Assembly (NCBI GenBank): GCA_002869845.2
Contig: NEWS02000007.1
Span: 215,928-279,927 of the forward strand
DNA length: 64,000 bases
Direction: 5' to 3'
Origin: Nitrospira sp. CG24B
Lineage (GTDB): Bacteria; Nitrospirota; Nitrospiria; Nitrospirales; Nitrospiraceae
The notes beneath the pieces are model-generated. The model worked only from the letters and a program-made list of their open reading frames with translations. It was not told where the DNA came from and ran no database searches. Of this stretch, positions 18,165-28,066 are shown in pieces. The translations under genes and the position numbers were made by a program. How positions within the stretch are numbered: position 1 is the first letter of the stretch; every line of letters starts with the position of its first letter.

Positions 18165-18353
18165 TCATTGACTGCGCCATCCGCATTCACAAACCCAGGG
18201 ACTCGCCGGGTCCATCTTCTCAAGTGGTCTTCCACAACAGGGGCATTCTCTGGTCCAAGCACACCGCTTCTTCTGTTCAGAGTATACCGCTCCAAACGTT
18301 GCTCGTGTTCTATATCGGCTAAACCACGGCACGGGATAACCTCTTTTACGCAT
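18165..18353 (-). CDS. small zinc-ribbon protein
   Basis: A 62-residue product. The last 27 residues hold two Cys pairs, CPCCGRPLEKMDP and VCECGW, spaced like a zinc ribbon. The first half is basic and aromatic. An alternative GTG seven codons in has an AAAGAGG ribosome binding site at good distance and may be the true start. It is paired with the tiny membrane protein downstream. No further family assignment. Confidence 0.55.
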   Translation of the reverse strand: MRKRGYPVPWFSRYRTRATFGAVYSEQKKRCAWTRECPCCGRPLEKMDPASPWVCECGWRSQ

Positions 18354-18730
18354 AGATTTTATAGTAGATGAAAGTCCATCACGGTTCTATCCAGCTTTCG
18401 TGGAATGACCAGCAAAACCCGCATAGCCCAACTCATTGGAAATGCATATAAATATGATTCATTATTTGGTACATACCAGCAGAAATTGAGGCTGCAACCC
18501 ACTGATTCGAGGGCTTATCTAAGCGATTCAGCCATCAAAATCGCACCTACTAGGAAGGCTACACAGGCAGATGAATGAAAAGCAAGGTGGGAATGACGCA
18601 CCCTACGGCTATCGAGAATGGGGGAAAAATTTGCAATCCAGCTTAGATCAAGACGGTACTCTGCCCAAGAGACATACTCCTCTCAATCCTGAACGATTTA
18701 CCGCTTTCCCCGTCTTGTCCACGCCACATC
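18354..18730. other. 377-bp stretch with two doubtful small plus-strand ORFs
   Basis: Two short plus-strand frames, 18405-18578 (57 codons) and 18571-18762 (63 codons), overlap as ATGAATGA. Neither has a good ribosome binding site or recognisable motif, and the second runs into the 3' end of the minus-strand gene. I regard them as unproven. No RNA gene or repeat is seen. Confidence 0.35.
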
Positions 18731-19420
18731 CTAAAACAGCGGCTTCTTCCCGCCGGCTTTGATGATGGCGTGGCGAAAGGCTTTCGAAAGACTGTCTAAA
18801 GATGCCATATCACAGACGGGAATATAGATTTCTCCCTTCCTTTCCCCCGGTCTGTCTTTGGGGGCATGATCCTCATACACAAGCTCCTCAAGGCTCGTCA
18901 CAGCCAATTTTCCGGTTTTTAGTTCGTGCATGGGCTTGCCTGATATCGCGAGAGACGCCAGCCACTCGGTCACACAGCCCCCCCGCGCGCAGCGCAATCG
19001 AACTCCATAGAGATCGATGTTCTCACCCTCCTGCTCCGAGCTCACATTTGGAGACAGTGCGTTCAAGTCAAACTCCTGAATCCTTTCTACGGGTGATTGA
19101 AGTCCAAATATCCCGCTCAATTTCCTGTGTTCATTGAGCCGTGTCACAATTTTGAGAGCTGATGGAGGCATCACCACCACATCGACCTTCGCCATTCTAT
19201 CCATATGCCAGAGAGATCCGTCCTTGGCGATCATAGGTTGCAAACCGCTGCGCATTGTTCCACATGCTTCCCATGTGTCTCTGATAAATACTACCGTCTC
19301 TTCAAGCGAGGGTCCGTCTGTGCCGGGTGCGTCATTCGATATCGCCCATGCACTCGGCAGACTCGTCATCAGGACGAAGATGTAGGGCACTAGTCTCCCA
19401 ACCTGGAACTTTGTCATCAT
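18731..19420 (-). CDS. hypothetical secreted protein
   Basis: A 229-residue protein with a signal peptide (hydrophobic core about 10-24, cleavage near PSAWA-IS). The mature part has four cysteines (EACGTM, LRCARGGC and PVCDMAS) that could make two disulfides. The C-terminal block IPVCDMASLDSLSKAFRHAI resembles the end of many bacterial uncharacterised exported proteins whose last segment describes a pairwise lookup of residue names; no function follows from this. It stands alone. Confidence 0.7.
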   Translation of the reverse strand: MMTKFQVGRLVPYIFVLMTSLPSAWAISNDAPGTDGPSLEETVVFIRDTWEACGTMRSGLQPMIAKDGSLWHMDRMAKVDVVVMPPSALKIVTRLNEHRKLSGIFGLQSPVERIQEFDLNALSPNVSSEQEGENIDLYGVRLRCARGGCVTEWLASLAISGKPMHELKTGKLAVTSLEELVYEDHAPKDRPGERKGEIYIPVCDMASLDSLSKAFRHAIIKAGGKKPLF

Positions 19421-19784
19421 GTTGCCACCTCACAAGCCTGTGACGTGAAATGCGATCCTAAATCTATTCTTAATCTGACCAGAGAATAGGCTCTGCGAGA
19501 ATCGATGCTCCGCATGATCAAATCTGATCTGCACACCATTCACTGCCTGCTTGGTCTTACCCTGACTGGGCAACAAGAAATCGATCTCAACCATAACTTA
19601 GCTCGTGCGCTACTTCAGTAAAGAGCGAACCAGGTTTCCGTGAAGCGAGAGATAGGGCACAGCTCGATCATGATATCGGCAGGCTCGACGAAGAAGTCTC
19701 CTTACTCTGGGTTAGGGGCTTGCAGCCCCCGCACAATCAACGTGGCAGGGCAACTCGGGAAGATCCGGTAACTTGTTGAATTAT
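19421..19784. other. 364-bp intergenic stretch
   Basis: It separates the secreted-protein gene from tRNA-Arg. A short hairpin GGGGCT-TGC-AGCCCC lies near 19715-19730 and could end the tRNA transcript. No ORF of note. Confidence 0.45.
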
Positions 19785-19861
<77 letters not shown>

Positions 19862-19925
19862 AGCAGGAGTACATGAATCACGTTAGGGCGAGACTTGTCA
19901 AGGTTCAGAGAGCCTACCAAGGGAA

Positions 19926-20618
19926 CTAGAGTCGTGCCAGAATCTCATCAGCAACTTGCGTGGCGGATTTTCCATTGGTCTCAATGATGTAATCAGCAGC
20001 GGCTTGATACTTTGGCGTCCGTTCACTCAATGGGGCCGCCATAGGCGTATCGATGAGACCAGGATTCACCACATTGCAGCGAATTCCTTCCTTCGCATAC
20101 TCGACGGCCAGCGCGCGCGTCAAGGCGTCAAGCGCCCCTTTGGATGCCGTATAGGCGGCTAAGCCAGAGAGACCGACTAGACTGGCAATTGACGAGATAT
20201 TGATGATCGAGCCTCGTCCTTGTTTCAGCATGTGGGGGATGACGGCTCGTGTCATGCGGAAGACCCCGGTTAAATTGATATCCAGTACGTTTGCCCAAAC
20301 GGCATCATCAGTTTCGTGGAGCCGCTTCCCAAACTCACCGATCCCCGCGTTGTTGACCAGAATGTCGATCCGCCCAAAACTATCAAGCGCTCGACGGACG
20401 ACATCCAGCACATGGGTTTCGTCCGTCACTGAACCAGCAACTCCGAGTACTTTTCCCTTGTTGTGTCGGATGACACTTGCCACACGATCCACTTCTTGCT
20501 GCCGACGTCCCGTGATGACAACCGAGGCTCCCTCCTCGGCAAAACGTTTTGCGATGGCTTCGCCGATTCCGGCATTACCTCCCGTCACTACGGCTACTTT
20601 GCCTTCTAACCTATTCAT
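19926..20618 (-). CDS. SDR oxidoreductase with a shikimate-kinase-like C-terminal tail
   Basis: Residues 1-197 are a classical short-chain dehydrogenase: TGGNAGIG (12-19), NNAG (89-92), catalytic Ser142/143, Tyr156 and Lys160. The usual C-terminal part (substrate lid and the final G..l.vDGG region) is missing. Instead residues about 198-230 (SERTPKYQAAADYIIETNGK and QVADEILARL) match the tail of shikimate kinase, where [RN]P.Y...AD..i.T......V...I is normal. The gene overlaps trmI by four bases. Either a true fusion that replaced the SDR end or a recombination relic; activity is uncertain. Confidence 0.75.
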   Translation of the reverse strand: MNRLEGKVAVVTGGNAGIGEAIAKRFAEEGASVVITGRRQQEVDRVASVIRHNKGKVLGVAGSVTDETHVLDVVRRALDSFGRIDILVNNAGIGEFGKRLHETDDAVWANVLDINLTGVFRMTRAVIPHMLKQGRGSIINISSIASLVGLSGLAAYTASKGALDALTRALAVEYAKEGIRCNVVNPGLIDTPMAAPLSERTPKYQAAADYIIETNGKSATQVADEILARL

Positions 20619-21493
20619 GCGTTCAATTCCTCTTCTGCTTCATCGGAAAGATCTTCCCGGTCTCCGCCCGGAGGAGCCTCTCTTCCAACCAGCGAACAGA
20701 GCAGCCCTGGCTCCACCTTTCTGGCTACGGTGATAAATCCAGAATGAGCGACCATGCGATGATCAGGCCGCACGCTCCTGCCCTGTACAGACCAGGTTCG
20801 GAGCAACGTTTCAAACGTTTCGATCATCCCGAACACCGTTGCCCGTTCAAGCGCCTCGACCGTTTGTACGACTTGGGGCACGGTGGGGACAAAACTCAGA
20901 TAGATCCCGCCGGATCGCAGTGCGGTGGCTGCATGCGGGACTACCTGCCAAGGCTCAGGTAAATCGAGCACGACACGGTCGAAGGGAATTCCATCGTCAA
21001 GCAGATCAATACCTTCATAGGTATTCTTCCGCAATGCCGACAGGTTCGGCACAGGACCCATATAGCGATCAATATTCAGGAGTGCGGTGCGGGCAAAATC
21101 CTCCCGCATTTCATAGGTCACCACCAACCCTCGTGGCCCGACTGCTCGCAAGAGCGCCATGGTCAGCGCGCCTGAACCGGTTCCGGACTCGAACACCCGC
21201 GCACCCGGATAGACATCCGCCCACATGGGAATCAGCGCGAGGTCTTTCGGATAGAGCACTTGAGCGCCCCGCGGCATTTTCAGCACGTAGTCTCCGAAGG
21301 TCGGCCGGACCGCCAACATCTTTTTCCCGCCCGATAGAACGACAATGGTCCCATCCGGCCGCCCGATAATCGCGTCGTGAGCGATCTTCTGACCGCTGAA
21401 TTGATAGGTGTCGCCAGCCTTCAACGTAAGGGCATACTGGCGCCTTTTGTGATCGACCAGATGGATGCGTTCGCCGCTTGATAATTGAGACAT
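20615..21493 (-). CDS. trmI: tRNA (adenine-58-N1) methyltransferase TrmI
   Basis: About 292 residues. The N-terminal TrmI domain (KAGDTYQFSGQKIAHDAIIG) precedes the Rossmann-like methyltransferase domain with the SAM loop FESGTGSGALTMAL and the active-site text VVLDLPEPWQ. It methylates A58 in the T loop of tRNA. Starts at 21502 or 21541 are also possible; none has a clear ribosome binding site, and 21493 (MSQLSSGER) best fits the family. A C-terminal acidic extension (EDLSDEAEEELNA) is unusual. Confidence 0.87.
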   Translation of the reverse strand: MSQLSSGERIHLVDHKRRQYALTLKAGDTYQFSGQKIAHDAIIGRPDGTIVVLSGGKKMLAVRPTFGDYVLKMPRGAQVLYPKDLALIPMWADVYPGARVFESGTGSGALTMALLRAVGPRGLVVTYEMREDFARTALLNIDRYMGPVPNLSALRKNTYEGIDLLDDGIPFDRVVLDLPEPWQVVPHAATALRSGGIYLSFVPTVPQVVQTVEALERATVFGMIETFETLLRTWSVQGRSVRPDHRMVAHSGFITVARKVEPGLLCSLVGREAPPGGDREDLSDEAEEELNA

Positions 21494-21620
21494 GCCGCGC
21501 ATTCTAGGGGGTTCGTTCCGAAGTTTGCAACCAACAGCCATTTCGTGACAGCATGAGAAAAGTAGAATTTCTCGATCTACTCGCTGTTCATACCTTCGGC
21601 GCTTTTAGCGCCTTGCGCGC

Positions 21621-22991
21621 ATGGAGTTCACAATGCGTGGCACCGTGCCTCCGTACAGAGCTCTACGCAGACAGATTCTCGCAGTGGTGTGCCTTATCCT
21701 CATGGGCACTCCAGCCTATGCCGGTGACATCGTCGTCGCCAGTTATGAAGGTGTAATCAACCCGGTCGCTGCGGAGTACCTGCACGACGCCCTGGATTTT
21801 GCACACTCGTCGGGTGCCCAGGCTCTGATCTTGAAACTCGATACGCCTGGAGGATTGGACACCTCTATGCGCCTGATGATCAAAGAGATGACCGGTTCGC
21901 CTCTCCCCGTGATCGTGTTCGTCGCTCCCTCGGGAGGCCGAGCTGCCTCTGCGGGAGTCTTCATTACGATGGCCGCCCATGTCGCCGCCATGGCACCCGG
22001 AACCAACATCGGAGCCGCGCATCCAGTCGCAATGGGCGGCGGTGAGATAGACAGCACGATGAAGGAGAAAGTTGAAAACGATGCGGCGGCTTACATCAAG
22101 AGTATCGCGGAGCAGCATGGGCGGAACGTAGCATGGGCCGAAGATGCGGTTCGAAAGAGTGTATCCGCCACAGAGCAAGAAGCCTTAAAACTCAAGATCA
22201 TCGATATGGTGGCTGAGAACATTCCCGCACTCTTACAGCAGCTGAACGGGAGAAAGATCGTCCTTTCTACGGGGTCAATCACGTTCTCAAGCGAGGCCGT
22301 CACGCTTCGTGAATTCCCGATGGGAACGCGTCTGGAATTGCTCAAGGCGTTGAGCGACCCCAACATCGCCTATCTCCTGATGTCCATTGGAACCATTGGA
22401 ATCATGGCCGAACTGTACAGCCCTGGGGCTATCCTACCCGGGATCATCGGTGCCATCAGTTTGATCCTGGCTTTCTATGGAGCTATCCTCCCCGGGATCA
22501 TCGGCGCCATCAGCTTGATCCTAGCCTTCTATTCGCTCCAATCGCTCCCCGTGAACTATGCAGGTGCCCTCCTTGTGATACTCGGCATCGTGTTTCTCTT
22601 GCTTGAAATTTCAGTGACCAGCTATGGAGTACTCGCACTTGGCGGATTGGCTGCCATGACTTTAGGTGGCCTCCTCCTCATCAAGAGTGACGCACCGTTC
22701 ATGCAGGTGTCCTTGTCATTTCTGCTACCGACCGTCATCACAGTCGGCGCCCTGGTCGGAACCGTCATCTGGATGGCCGCCAAGGGTGGACGTCGCGGAC
22801 CAGTGACAGGAGTTGAAGGCATGATCGGATCGATCGGGATTGCGAAAACGGATCTCAACCCGCGCGGCCAGATCGCGTTACATGGAGAGATCTGGGAGGC
22901 AATCAGCCAGACCCCGATTCGGCAGGGAGAGGCCGCGGAAGTGACATCAGTTGAAGGGCTGACGGTGAATGTAGGCCCGGTCCACAAATAG
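21621..22991 (+). CDS. NfeD-type membrane-bound serine protease
   Basis: A 456-residue NfeD1b protein: signal peptide to about residue 34, ClpP-class serine protease domain (about 38-215, with KLDTPGGL and GRAASAGVF holding the nucleophile serine), four to five membrane helices and a C-terminal OB-fold (about 395-456). It is paired with a slipin gene 25 bp downstream, the common nfeD-stomatin pairing linked to membrane quality control. An 18-residue stretch in the first membrane segment is duplicated in tandem (see the repeat entry). The ATG at 21621 is favoured, although a second Met lies four codons in. Confidence 0.9.
   Translation: MEFTMRGTVPPYRALRRQILAVVCLILMGTPAYAGDIVVASYEGVINPVAAEYLHDALDFAHSSGAQALILKLDTPGGLDTSMRLMIKEMTGSPLPVIVFVAPSGGRAASAGVFITMAAHVAAMAPGTNIGAAHPVAMGGGEIDSTMKEKVENDAAAYIKSIAEQHGRNVAWAEDAVRKSVSATEQEALKLKIIDMVAENIPALLQQLNGRKIVLSTGSITFSSEAVTLREFPMGTRLELLKALSDPNIAYLLMSIGTIGIMAELYSPGAILPGIIGAISLILAFYGAILPGIIGAISLILAFYSLQSLPVNYAGALLVILGIVFLLLEISVTSYGVLALGGLAAMTLGGLLLIKSDAPFMQVSLSFLLPTVITVGALVGTVIWMAAKGGRRGPVTGVEGMIGSIGIAKTDLNPRGQIALHGEIWEAISQTPIRQGEAAEVTSVEGLTVNVGPVHK
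22425..22532 (+). repeat. 54-bp in-frame tandem duplication within nfeD
   Basis: Two adjacent 54-bp units (22425-22478 and 22479-22532) encode the identical 18 residues [18 protein letters not shown] twice. The DNA copies differ at several third positions, so the duplication is not a fresh assembly error of identical reads. It adds a full membrane-spanning length. Confidence 0.9.
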
Positions 22992-23016
22992 AATGCCTGA
23001 AGACGAAGGAGTCGTT

Positions 23017-23763
23017 ATGTCATTGCTCATCCCGTTGGTCTTATTGGGGTTTGTTCTCTATGCCAGCTTCAAACGTGTCATGGAATACGAACGGCTCGTG
23101 GTCTTTGTGCTCGGTAAGTTCCAGACGGTGAAGGGGCCTGGTATCAGGTTGGTGGTGCCTGCCCTCCAGCAGATGGTCCGCGTCAACTTGCAGACCGTCA
23201 CAATGGAAGTCCCCTCGCAAGATGTCATCACGCGGGATAACATTTCCGTGAAAGTGAATGCCGTCATCTTTCTCAGAGTGGTTGATCCCCAGCGTGCCGT
23301 GCTCGCCGTTCAAGATTACCTCTATTCGACGTCGCAAGTGGCTCAAACCACGCTACGAAGTGTGCTCGGTCAAAGCCAGTTCGACGACTTGCTCTCGAAA
23401 CGCGACGATATCAATGCCGAGCTGCAGCGAATTATCGATCAACAGACCGAACCATGGGGAGTCAAGGTTGCTGCTGTCGAAGTCAAGAACGTGGACATCC
23501 CCCAAGACATGCAACGTGCGATCGCCCGGCAAGCGGAAGCCGAGCGGGAACGGCGGGCTAAAATCATCCATGCGGAAGGGGAATTTCAAGCCGCGCAGAA
23601 ACTGGCTGAAGCGGCAGACGTGATCAGCCAAAATCCTGCCGCGCTGCAGCTGCGGTATCTCCAGACACTCGTCGAGATCGCGGCTGAGAAGAACTCGACG
23701 ACGATCTTCCCGATTCCAATCGACACCCTTGCTCCGTTTATAAAGGGACTGTTACAGAAATAG
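23017..23763 (+). CDS. slipin (stomatin/SPFH family)
   Basis: A 248-residue membrane-anchored SPFH protein: N-terminal helix ([17 protein letters not shown]), then the band-7 domain with [21 protein letters not shown] and the coiled C-terminal [20 protein letters not shown]. It forms oligomeric membrane rings and is a likely substrate or partner of the NfeD protease encoded just upstream. I use the ATG at 23017, preceded by GAAGGAG at a good distance, rather than the ATG at 22993. Confidence 0.9.
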   Translation: MSLLIPLVLLGFVLYASFKRVMEYERLVVFVLGKFQTVKGPGIRLVVPALQQMVRVNLQTVTMEVPSQDVITRDNISVKVNAVIFLRVVDPQRAVLAVQDYLYSTSQVAQTTLRSVLGQSQFDDLLSKRDDINAELQRIIDQQTEPWGVKVAAVEVKNVDIPQDMQRAIARQAEAERERRAKIIHAEGEFQAAQKLAEAADVISQNPAALQLRYLQTLVEIAAEKNSTTIFPIPIDTLAPFIKGLLQK

Positions 23764-24024
23764 TGTGGCATTTCAGTCTGATCGTTGGTGCCAATTCTAC
23801 ATAGATGCCGCATAAGTGCGACAGTTCGTTATTCGTTCTCTAATTAGCCGGCACTAATCTTTCAGATTTTTCGAGCTGATTACACCGACCGGTTCTCATC
23901 TTCAATCCAGCATCCCTTTTGCTTCGTAGATAGGAGTACACCGGGAATAATTCGGTGAATCTTCTTGACTCAATAGGACTCTAACCATGGTGAGTGATAT
24001 TCAACCAGAGCAAGGGGTGACACG

Positions 24025-25275
24025 ATGAAAGAAGACCTTCGATCCTCTGAGGGACTGGATATACGGACAAGGTTCGCCCCCGATGCCGATGACGCCAAGG
24101 CGAGCGGCATACTGGGGATGATCGGTCGTGTTGAGACTGAGGGATCCGGAGAGGATGAGAAGCCCCAACCGGTCATGCGTACAAGCCCGGGGGCAAGCCC
24201 ATTCCTTTTGGAATCGTTGTACTTCCGGTCCTTCGGCAAACGGGAACTCTTGACGCGAGAAGAAGAGGTCACGATTGCTAAACGCGTGGACCATGGGACA
24301 CGACGCATTCGGACCGCTCTGAAGCAAGCGGTGAAGGTGCTGCTGAAATCTAAGCGCACGTCTGTCTGTACAGACACCGTGAAAGTGCTCCAAGTCGTCA
24401 GACAATTAAGCGGACTTTCAGCCACCGCATTGGACAAGGTGGAGAGGGCTTTAGACACCGTCCTGAGTCCGTCAGCCCCAGATCTCAGACCTGCCGCAAC
24501 CACGGCAAAGCAACTGCGGGCATCACTCGATGAAATCCGATCCGCCAGGATCGTTCTGGAGCAAGGCAAGGATGAGCTCGTACGGCATAACTTGCGCTTA
24601 GTCGTCGATGTCGCCAAGCATTACACCGGACGGGGATTGAGTTTGCTGGATCTCGTTCAGGAGGGCAACATCGGCCTGATGAAAGCGGCCGAACGATATC
24701 AGTATCGGAAAGGATTCAAATTCAGCACCTACGCGACGTGGTGGATTCGACAAGGGATCACCCGCGCAATCGCGGATCAATCGAGAACGATTCGGATTCC
24801 GGTGCACCAGACCGAAGCGTCGCATCGAGTCCTCCGCGTCATGCGGAAGCTTGGGCAGCAATTCGGGCGGCCCGCGCGGTTAGAAGAAATCGCTCATGTG
24901 CTGCGCATGAGGCCAGAAAGGCTCCGCGAGACCATGCTGGCGTTCCAGGAGCCAATAGCCTTAGAAGCTCCAATTGGTGACGGAGAAACACTGTTTGGCG
25001 ACATGATTCCTGACCACCAGGCCGTTCCACCCGATGCGCATGTTCACCGGGGCGAGTTGACCAATCAACTCGAGCGAATTCTCGGTACCTTGACGCCCCG
25101 TGAGCAAACCGTCATCAGACTACGGTTTGGGATCGGCTACGATGAAGCCAGCACTCTGGAGCAAGTTGGTCAAAGTTTGTCCGTGACACGCGAGCGTATC
25201 CGCCAAATCGAAGCCAAAGCGCTCAAGAAACTGAAGACCCCGGAGATTAAGGAACTCTTCGTCGCCATCAAGTAG
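24025..25275 (+). CDS. RNA polymerase sigma-70 family factor (RpoD/RpoS-like)
   Basis: A 416-residue sigma factor. Region 1.2 begins LLTREEEVTIAKRVDHG, region 2 has HNLRLVVDVAKHYTGRG, DLVQEGNIGLMKA and FSTYATWWIRQ, region 3 has RIPVHQTEASHRV, and region 4 ends with VTRERIRQIEAKAL. The domain order and length match RpoS or another non-essential group 2 factor more than the housekeeping RpoD, since region 1.1 is short and different. A hairpin terminator lies shortly downstream. It is a stand-alone gene with AAGGGG seven to eight bases before the ATG. Confidence 0.88.
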   Translation: MKEDLRSSEGLDIRTRFAPDADDAKASGILGMIGRVETEGSGEDEKPQPVMRTSPGASPFLLESLYFRSFGKRELLTREEEVTIAKRVDHGTRRIRTALKQAVKVLLKSKRTSVCTDTVKVLQVVRQLSGLSATALDKVERALDTVLSPSAPDLRPAATTAKQLRASLDEIRSARIVLEQGKDELVRHNLRLVVDVAKHYTGRGLSLLDLVQEGNIGLMKAAERYQYRKGFKFSTYATWWIRQGITRAIADQSRTIRIPVHQTEASHRVLRVMRKLGQQFGRPARLEEIAHVLRMRPERLRETMLAFQEPIALEAPIGDGETLFGDMIPDHQAVPPDAHVHRGELTNQLERILGTLTPREQTVIRLRFGIGYDEASTLEQVGQSLSVTRERIRQIEAKALKKLKTPEIKELFVAIK

Positions 25276-25294
25276 GACCCTCTGGTTCTCCTCG

Positions 25295-25324
25295 TGCCGG
25301 CGGCCAAGAATCTGGCCGCCGGCA
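25295..25324 (+). terminator. strong hairpin after the sigma factor gene
   Basis: TGCCGGCGGCCA pairs with TGGCCGCCGGCA across a 6-base loop (12-bp perfect GC-rich stem). Downstream sequence has only a weak T content (TTACAACTTT). It starts about 20 bp past the stop codon. Confidence 0.7.
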
Positions 25325-25420
25325 TTACAACTTTCTACTGCATGGCCCATTATGCGACAATATGCATCCCATGCAGACATGTCTTCTCCCTAGTACAGCT
25401 CCCCCCCTTAGAAACAGACC

Positions 25421-26203
25421 ATGGGACAGGCTTTCCTTTCTCCTCAGTCAATCAACCTGCCTCTTCCAACAGGTAGCCCAGTGAGCCTTCCCCATGCCAT
25501 CACCGCTCCAGCTCTAGATGTTCCCGATCCGCACGCAGAGGCTGTTCGAGTCTTTTCAGATCCAGTTCCCTATCTTCATGCATGGGAGCTTCAGTCTCGC
25601 TTACACGAGGAGCGGGTCCGTAATCAGGCACCGGACACCGTCTTGATCCTTGAACACCGACCTGTTTATACCTTGGGGCGACGCACCACTGTCTCACACT
25701 GGGGCGGCAATGCCTCGCGCTTATGTGAAAACGGAGCGGAACTGCATTATGTGAATCGCGGGGGATCGGTAACCTTTCACGGCCCTGGACAGATTGTGGT
25801 CTACCCCGTGATCAAGGTTGATCGACATGCCACGGGTCCTAGGCAATTGGTCTGGTTACTCGAAGAAATCGTCATTCAATTGCTGAGCCGCTGGAATATC
25901 ACCGGCCATCGCATCCCCGGTAAACCTGGCATTTGGGTCATGACTCCAACCCCTGAAAAAATTGCTTTCGTAGGCATCCGTATCGAGCGCGGTGTGTCGC
26001 TCCATGGGTGTGCGCTCAACGTGGATCTGGACGTGACACCGTTCCATCGAATCCATCCCTGTGGGTTCTCGGACTGCCGCATCACATCCATGGCAGCAGT
26101 GTGCCAAAAGGCGATCTCTCTCGATGCCGTTAAACAGGAACTTGCTCAGCTCTGTCGCAGGATGCTCAAACTCGATGGGCCTGCTGTACTCGATTCAGAC
26201 TGA
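25421..26203 (+). CDS. lipB: octanoyltransferase LipB
   Basis: A 260-residue enzyme with LILEHRPVYTLGR, RGGSVTFHGPGQIVVYP, KIAFVGIRIERGVSLHGCALNV (split here as KIAFVGIRI and VSLHGCALNV) and the catalytic cysteine in HPCGFSDCRITSM; the acyl thioester uses Cys and the Lys of KIAF. It moves octanoate from ACP to lipoyl domains. The first 30-40 residues are not conserved; a GTG at 25481 with AGG upstream is an alternative start. The gene is followed by gdh. Confidence 0.9.
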   Translation: MGQAFLSPQSINLPLPTGSPVSLPHAITAPALDVPDPHAEAVRVFSDPVPYLHAWELQSRLHEERVRNQAPDTVLILEHRPVYTLGRRTTVSHWGGNASRLCENGAELHYVNRGGSVTFHGPGQIVVYPVIKVDRHATGPRQLVWLLEEIVIQLLSRWNITGHRIPGKPGIWVMTPTPEKIAFVGIRIERGVSLHGCALNVDLDVTPFHRIHPCGFSDCRITSMAAVCQKAISLDAVKQELAQLCRRMLKLDGPAVLDSD

Positions 26204-26236
26204 TAAATATCTATCCGATAACTAGGAAGGACCACG

Positions 26237-27487
26237 ATGCAAGAACTCGACACCCCGACGTTTCGTTTGGCGGTTGCTCAGTTCGATCAAGCGGCGGAGG
26301 CGATGGGACTTGACCCAAACCTCCGCGAACGACTGAAACTGCCCCAACGCTCCCTCGTGGTCAGCCTGCCAGTTCGGATGGACGACGGGCGGGTCGAGGT
26401 CTTTACCGGCTATCGCGTTCAACACGATTCATCCCGCGGCCCCTCCAAAGGCGGCGTGCGTTACCATCCCGATGTGAACCTCGGTGAGGTGGCCGCTCTT
26501 GCAATGTGGATGACATGGAAATGTGCGCTGGCCGGATTACCGTACGGCGGCGCAAAAGGCGGAGTCACAGTCGCGCCGAAACAACTATCCCTAGCTGAAT
26601 TACAACGGCTGACACGACGATACGCTGCGGAGATTTTCCCACTGATTGGCCCGGACAAGGATGTCCCAGCTCCCGATGTCGGGACCGATGCTCAGATCAT
26701 GGCATGGATGATGGACACATACAGCCAGCAAGTTGGCTACGCCGTGCCTGGCGTCGTGACCGGCAAACCACTGTCAATCGGGGGAAGCCTGGGCCGTGAA
26801 GAAGCGACGGGACGCGGAGTCGTTTATGTGACCCACGAGGTGCTGCGTCACCTCAAGTTGTCAATTGACGGTGCCACCGTGGCGATTCAAGGATTTGGAA
26901 ATGTCGGCTCACACACGGCCCGCATCATGCATGAGCATGGGGCACGGATCATTGCTGTCAGTGACGTCAACGGGGGTATCTACAGCAACAAGGGGTTGGA
27001 TATCGCGGCGCTTCTTCGACGCGACCCCAGCCAGCCGCTGCATGAAAGCAAACTTGGGGACGCGATCACGAATGAAGAATTACTCCAATTAGACTGCACC
27101 GTACTCGTGCCCGCCGCCCTATCCGAGCAGATCACGGCTAAAAATGCGAATTCCCTGAGGTGTCGAATCTTGTCTGAAGGGGCAAACGGTCCGACGACTC
27201 TGGAAGCCGACCGCATCCTCGCAGACAAGGGTATCTTCGTGATCCCCGATATCCTCGCAAACTCCGGCGGCGTCATCGTCTCGTACTTCGAATGGGTGCA
27301 GGACCTGCAGCGATTTTTCTGGAGCGCAACAGACATCCAGAATCGGCTGCAAGACATCATCACGTCCGCTTTTCAGCGCACATTTCATTTTTCGAGCGAA
27401 CGCCGGGTGTCCATGCGCATGGCCGCGCTCATGAGTGGCATTGACCAGGTCGCCCAAGCACATCTCCAGCGTGGGCTATACCCCTGA
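26237..27487 (+). CDS. gdhA: glutamate dehydrogenase (Glu/Leu/Phe/Val family)
   Basis: A 416-residue protein of usual length. The substrate domain has SRGPSKGGVRYHP and the catalytic lysine in PYGGAKGG; PAPDVGTD follows. The dinucleotide domain has IQGFGNVGSHTA with an aspartate (VSDVNG) at the end of the second strand, suggesting preference for NAD over NADP. It interconverts 2-oxoglutarate plus ammonium and glutamate. AGGAAGG precedes the ATG at good distance. Leu or Phe dehydrogenase is unlikely given the PAPDVGTD and hexamer-type motifs. Confidence 0.9.
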   Translation: MQELDTPTFRLAVAQFDQAAEAMGLDPNLRERLKLPQRSLVVSLPVRMDDGRVEVFTGYRVQHDSSRGPSKGGVRYHPDVNLGEVAALAMWMTWKCALAGLPYGGAKGGVTVAPKQLSLAELQRLTRRYAAEIFPLIGPDKDVPAPDVGTDAQIMAWMMDTYSQQVGYAVPGVVTGKPLSIGGSLGREEATGRGVVYVTHEVLRHLKLSIDGATVAIQGFGNVGSHTARIMHEHGARIIAVSDVNGGIYSNKGLDIAALLRRDPSQPLHESKLGDAITNEELLQLDCTVLVPAALSEQITAKNANSLRCRILSEGANGPTTLEADRILADKGIFVIPDILANSGGVIVSYFEWVQDLQRFFWSATDIQNRLQDIITSAFQRTFHFSSERRVSMRMAALMSGIDQVAQAHLQRGLYP

Positions 27488-27601
27488 CCCTGCGATTTCT
27501 CCACGCTGTTCCATGCGACCTCGTGTCTGTATACTTGCTCCTCTGCAAGCGCGTGGGCTAGGCTGCTGGCTTTCGTGGCAGAGGAGGGTTAGAAATACCT
27601 C

Positions 27602-27895
27602 ATGGATCGAAGCAAGATTGCAACAGCGTGGGAGCAGCATTGCGTCACCGGTTGGCCTCAGTTTTCAAGCCCCCACCAAGGACAGTTGATGACGATCGAC
27701 ACAGTTATCAGTGGCTGTGTGGTCTTCTACCTCGATAGCGCCGAAGGCCTTGACGCTCAGCGGGTGGCCATCGTGAAAGACTGTTTGGGAGATCTCGACG
27801 AACTGACGGACACATTGGACACCGAATCCCAAACCTACTTTGTCCGGCTTCGTGAACTCGGCGCGATGTTGCTGGGTGATGAGCCACGGTCGTGA
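27602..27895 (+). CDS. hypothetical protein, 97 residues
   Basis: A small acidic soluble protein, predicted mostly helical in its second half (RVAIVKDCLGDLDELTDTLD, SQTYFVRLRELGAMLL). GAGGAGGG lies 13 bases before the ATG, slightly far. An internal ATG (MTIDTVISGC, at 27689) has CAAGGACAG nearby and may be the true start. The residue pattern looks coding. No family is recognised. Confidence 0.55.
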   Translation: MDRSKIATAWEQHCVTGWPQFSSPHQGQLMTIDTVISGCVVFYLDSAEGLDAQRVAIVKDCLGDLDELTDTLDTESQTYFVRLRELGAMLLGDEPRS

Positions 27896-28066
27896 GGCAA
27901 GAGTACCGCCTCCTCCCGACGAGTGCCTATCCAGGGGCTGCTCGTATGTCCCGTTTCTTGCAGGTCCGAAGGCTCTTGGCTACAATGTGTCATATGCTTT
28001 TTCAGATTCTACCGGTTCACCCATTCTGATCAATCACGTCCACATACAGAAGAAACGTCAAACACC

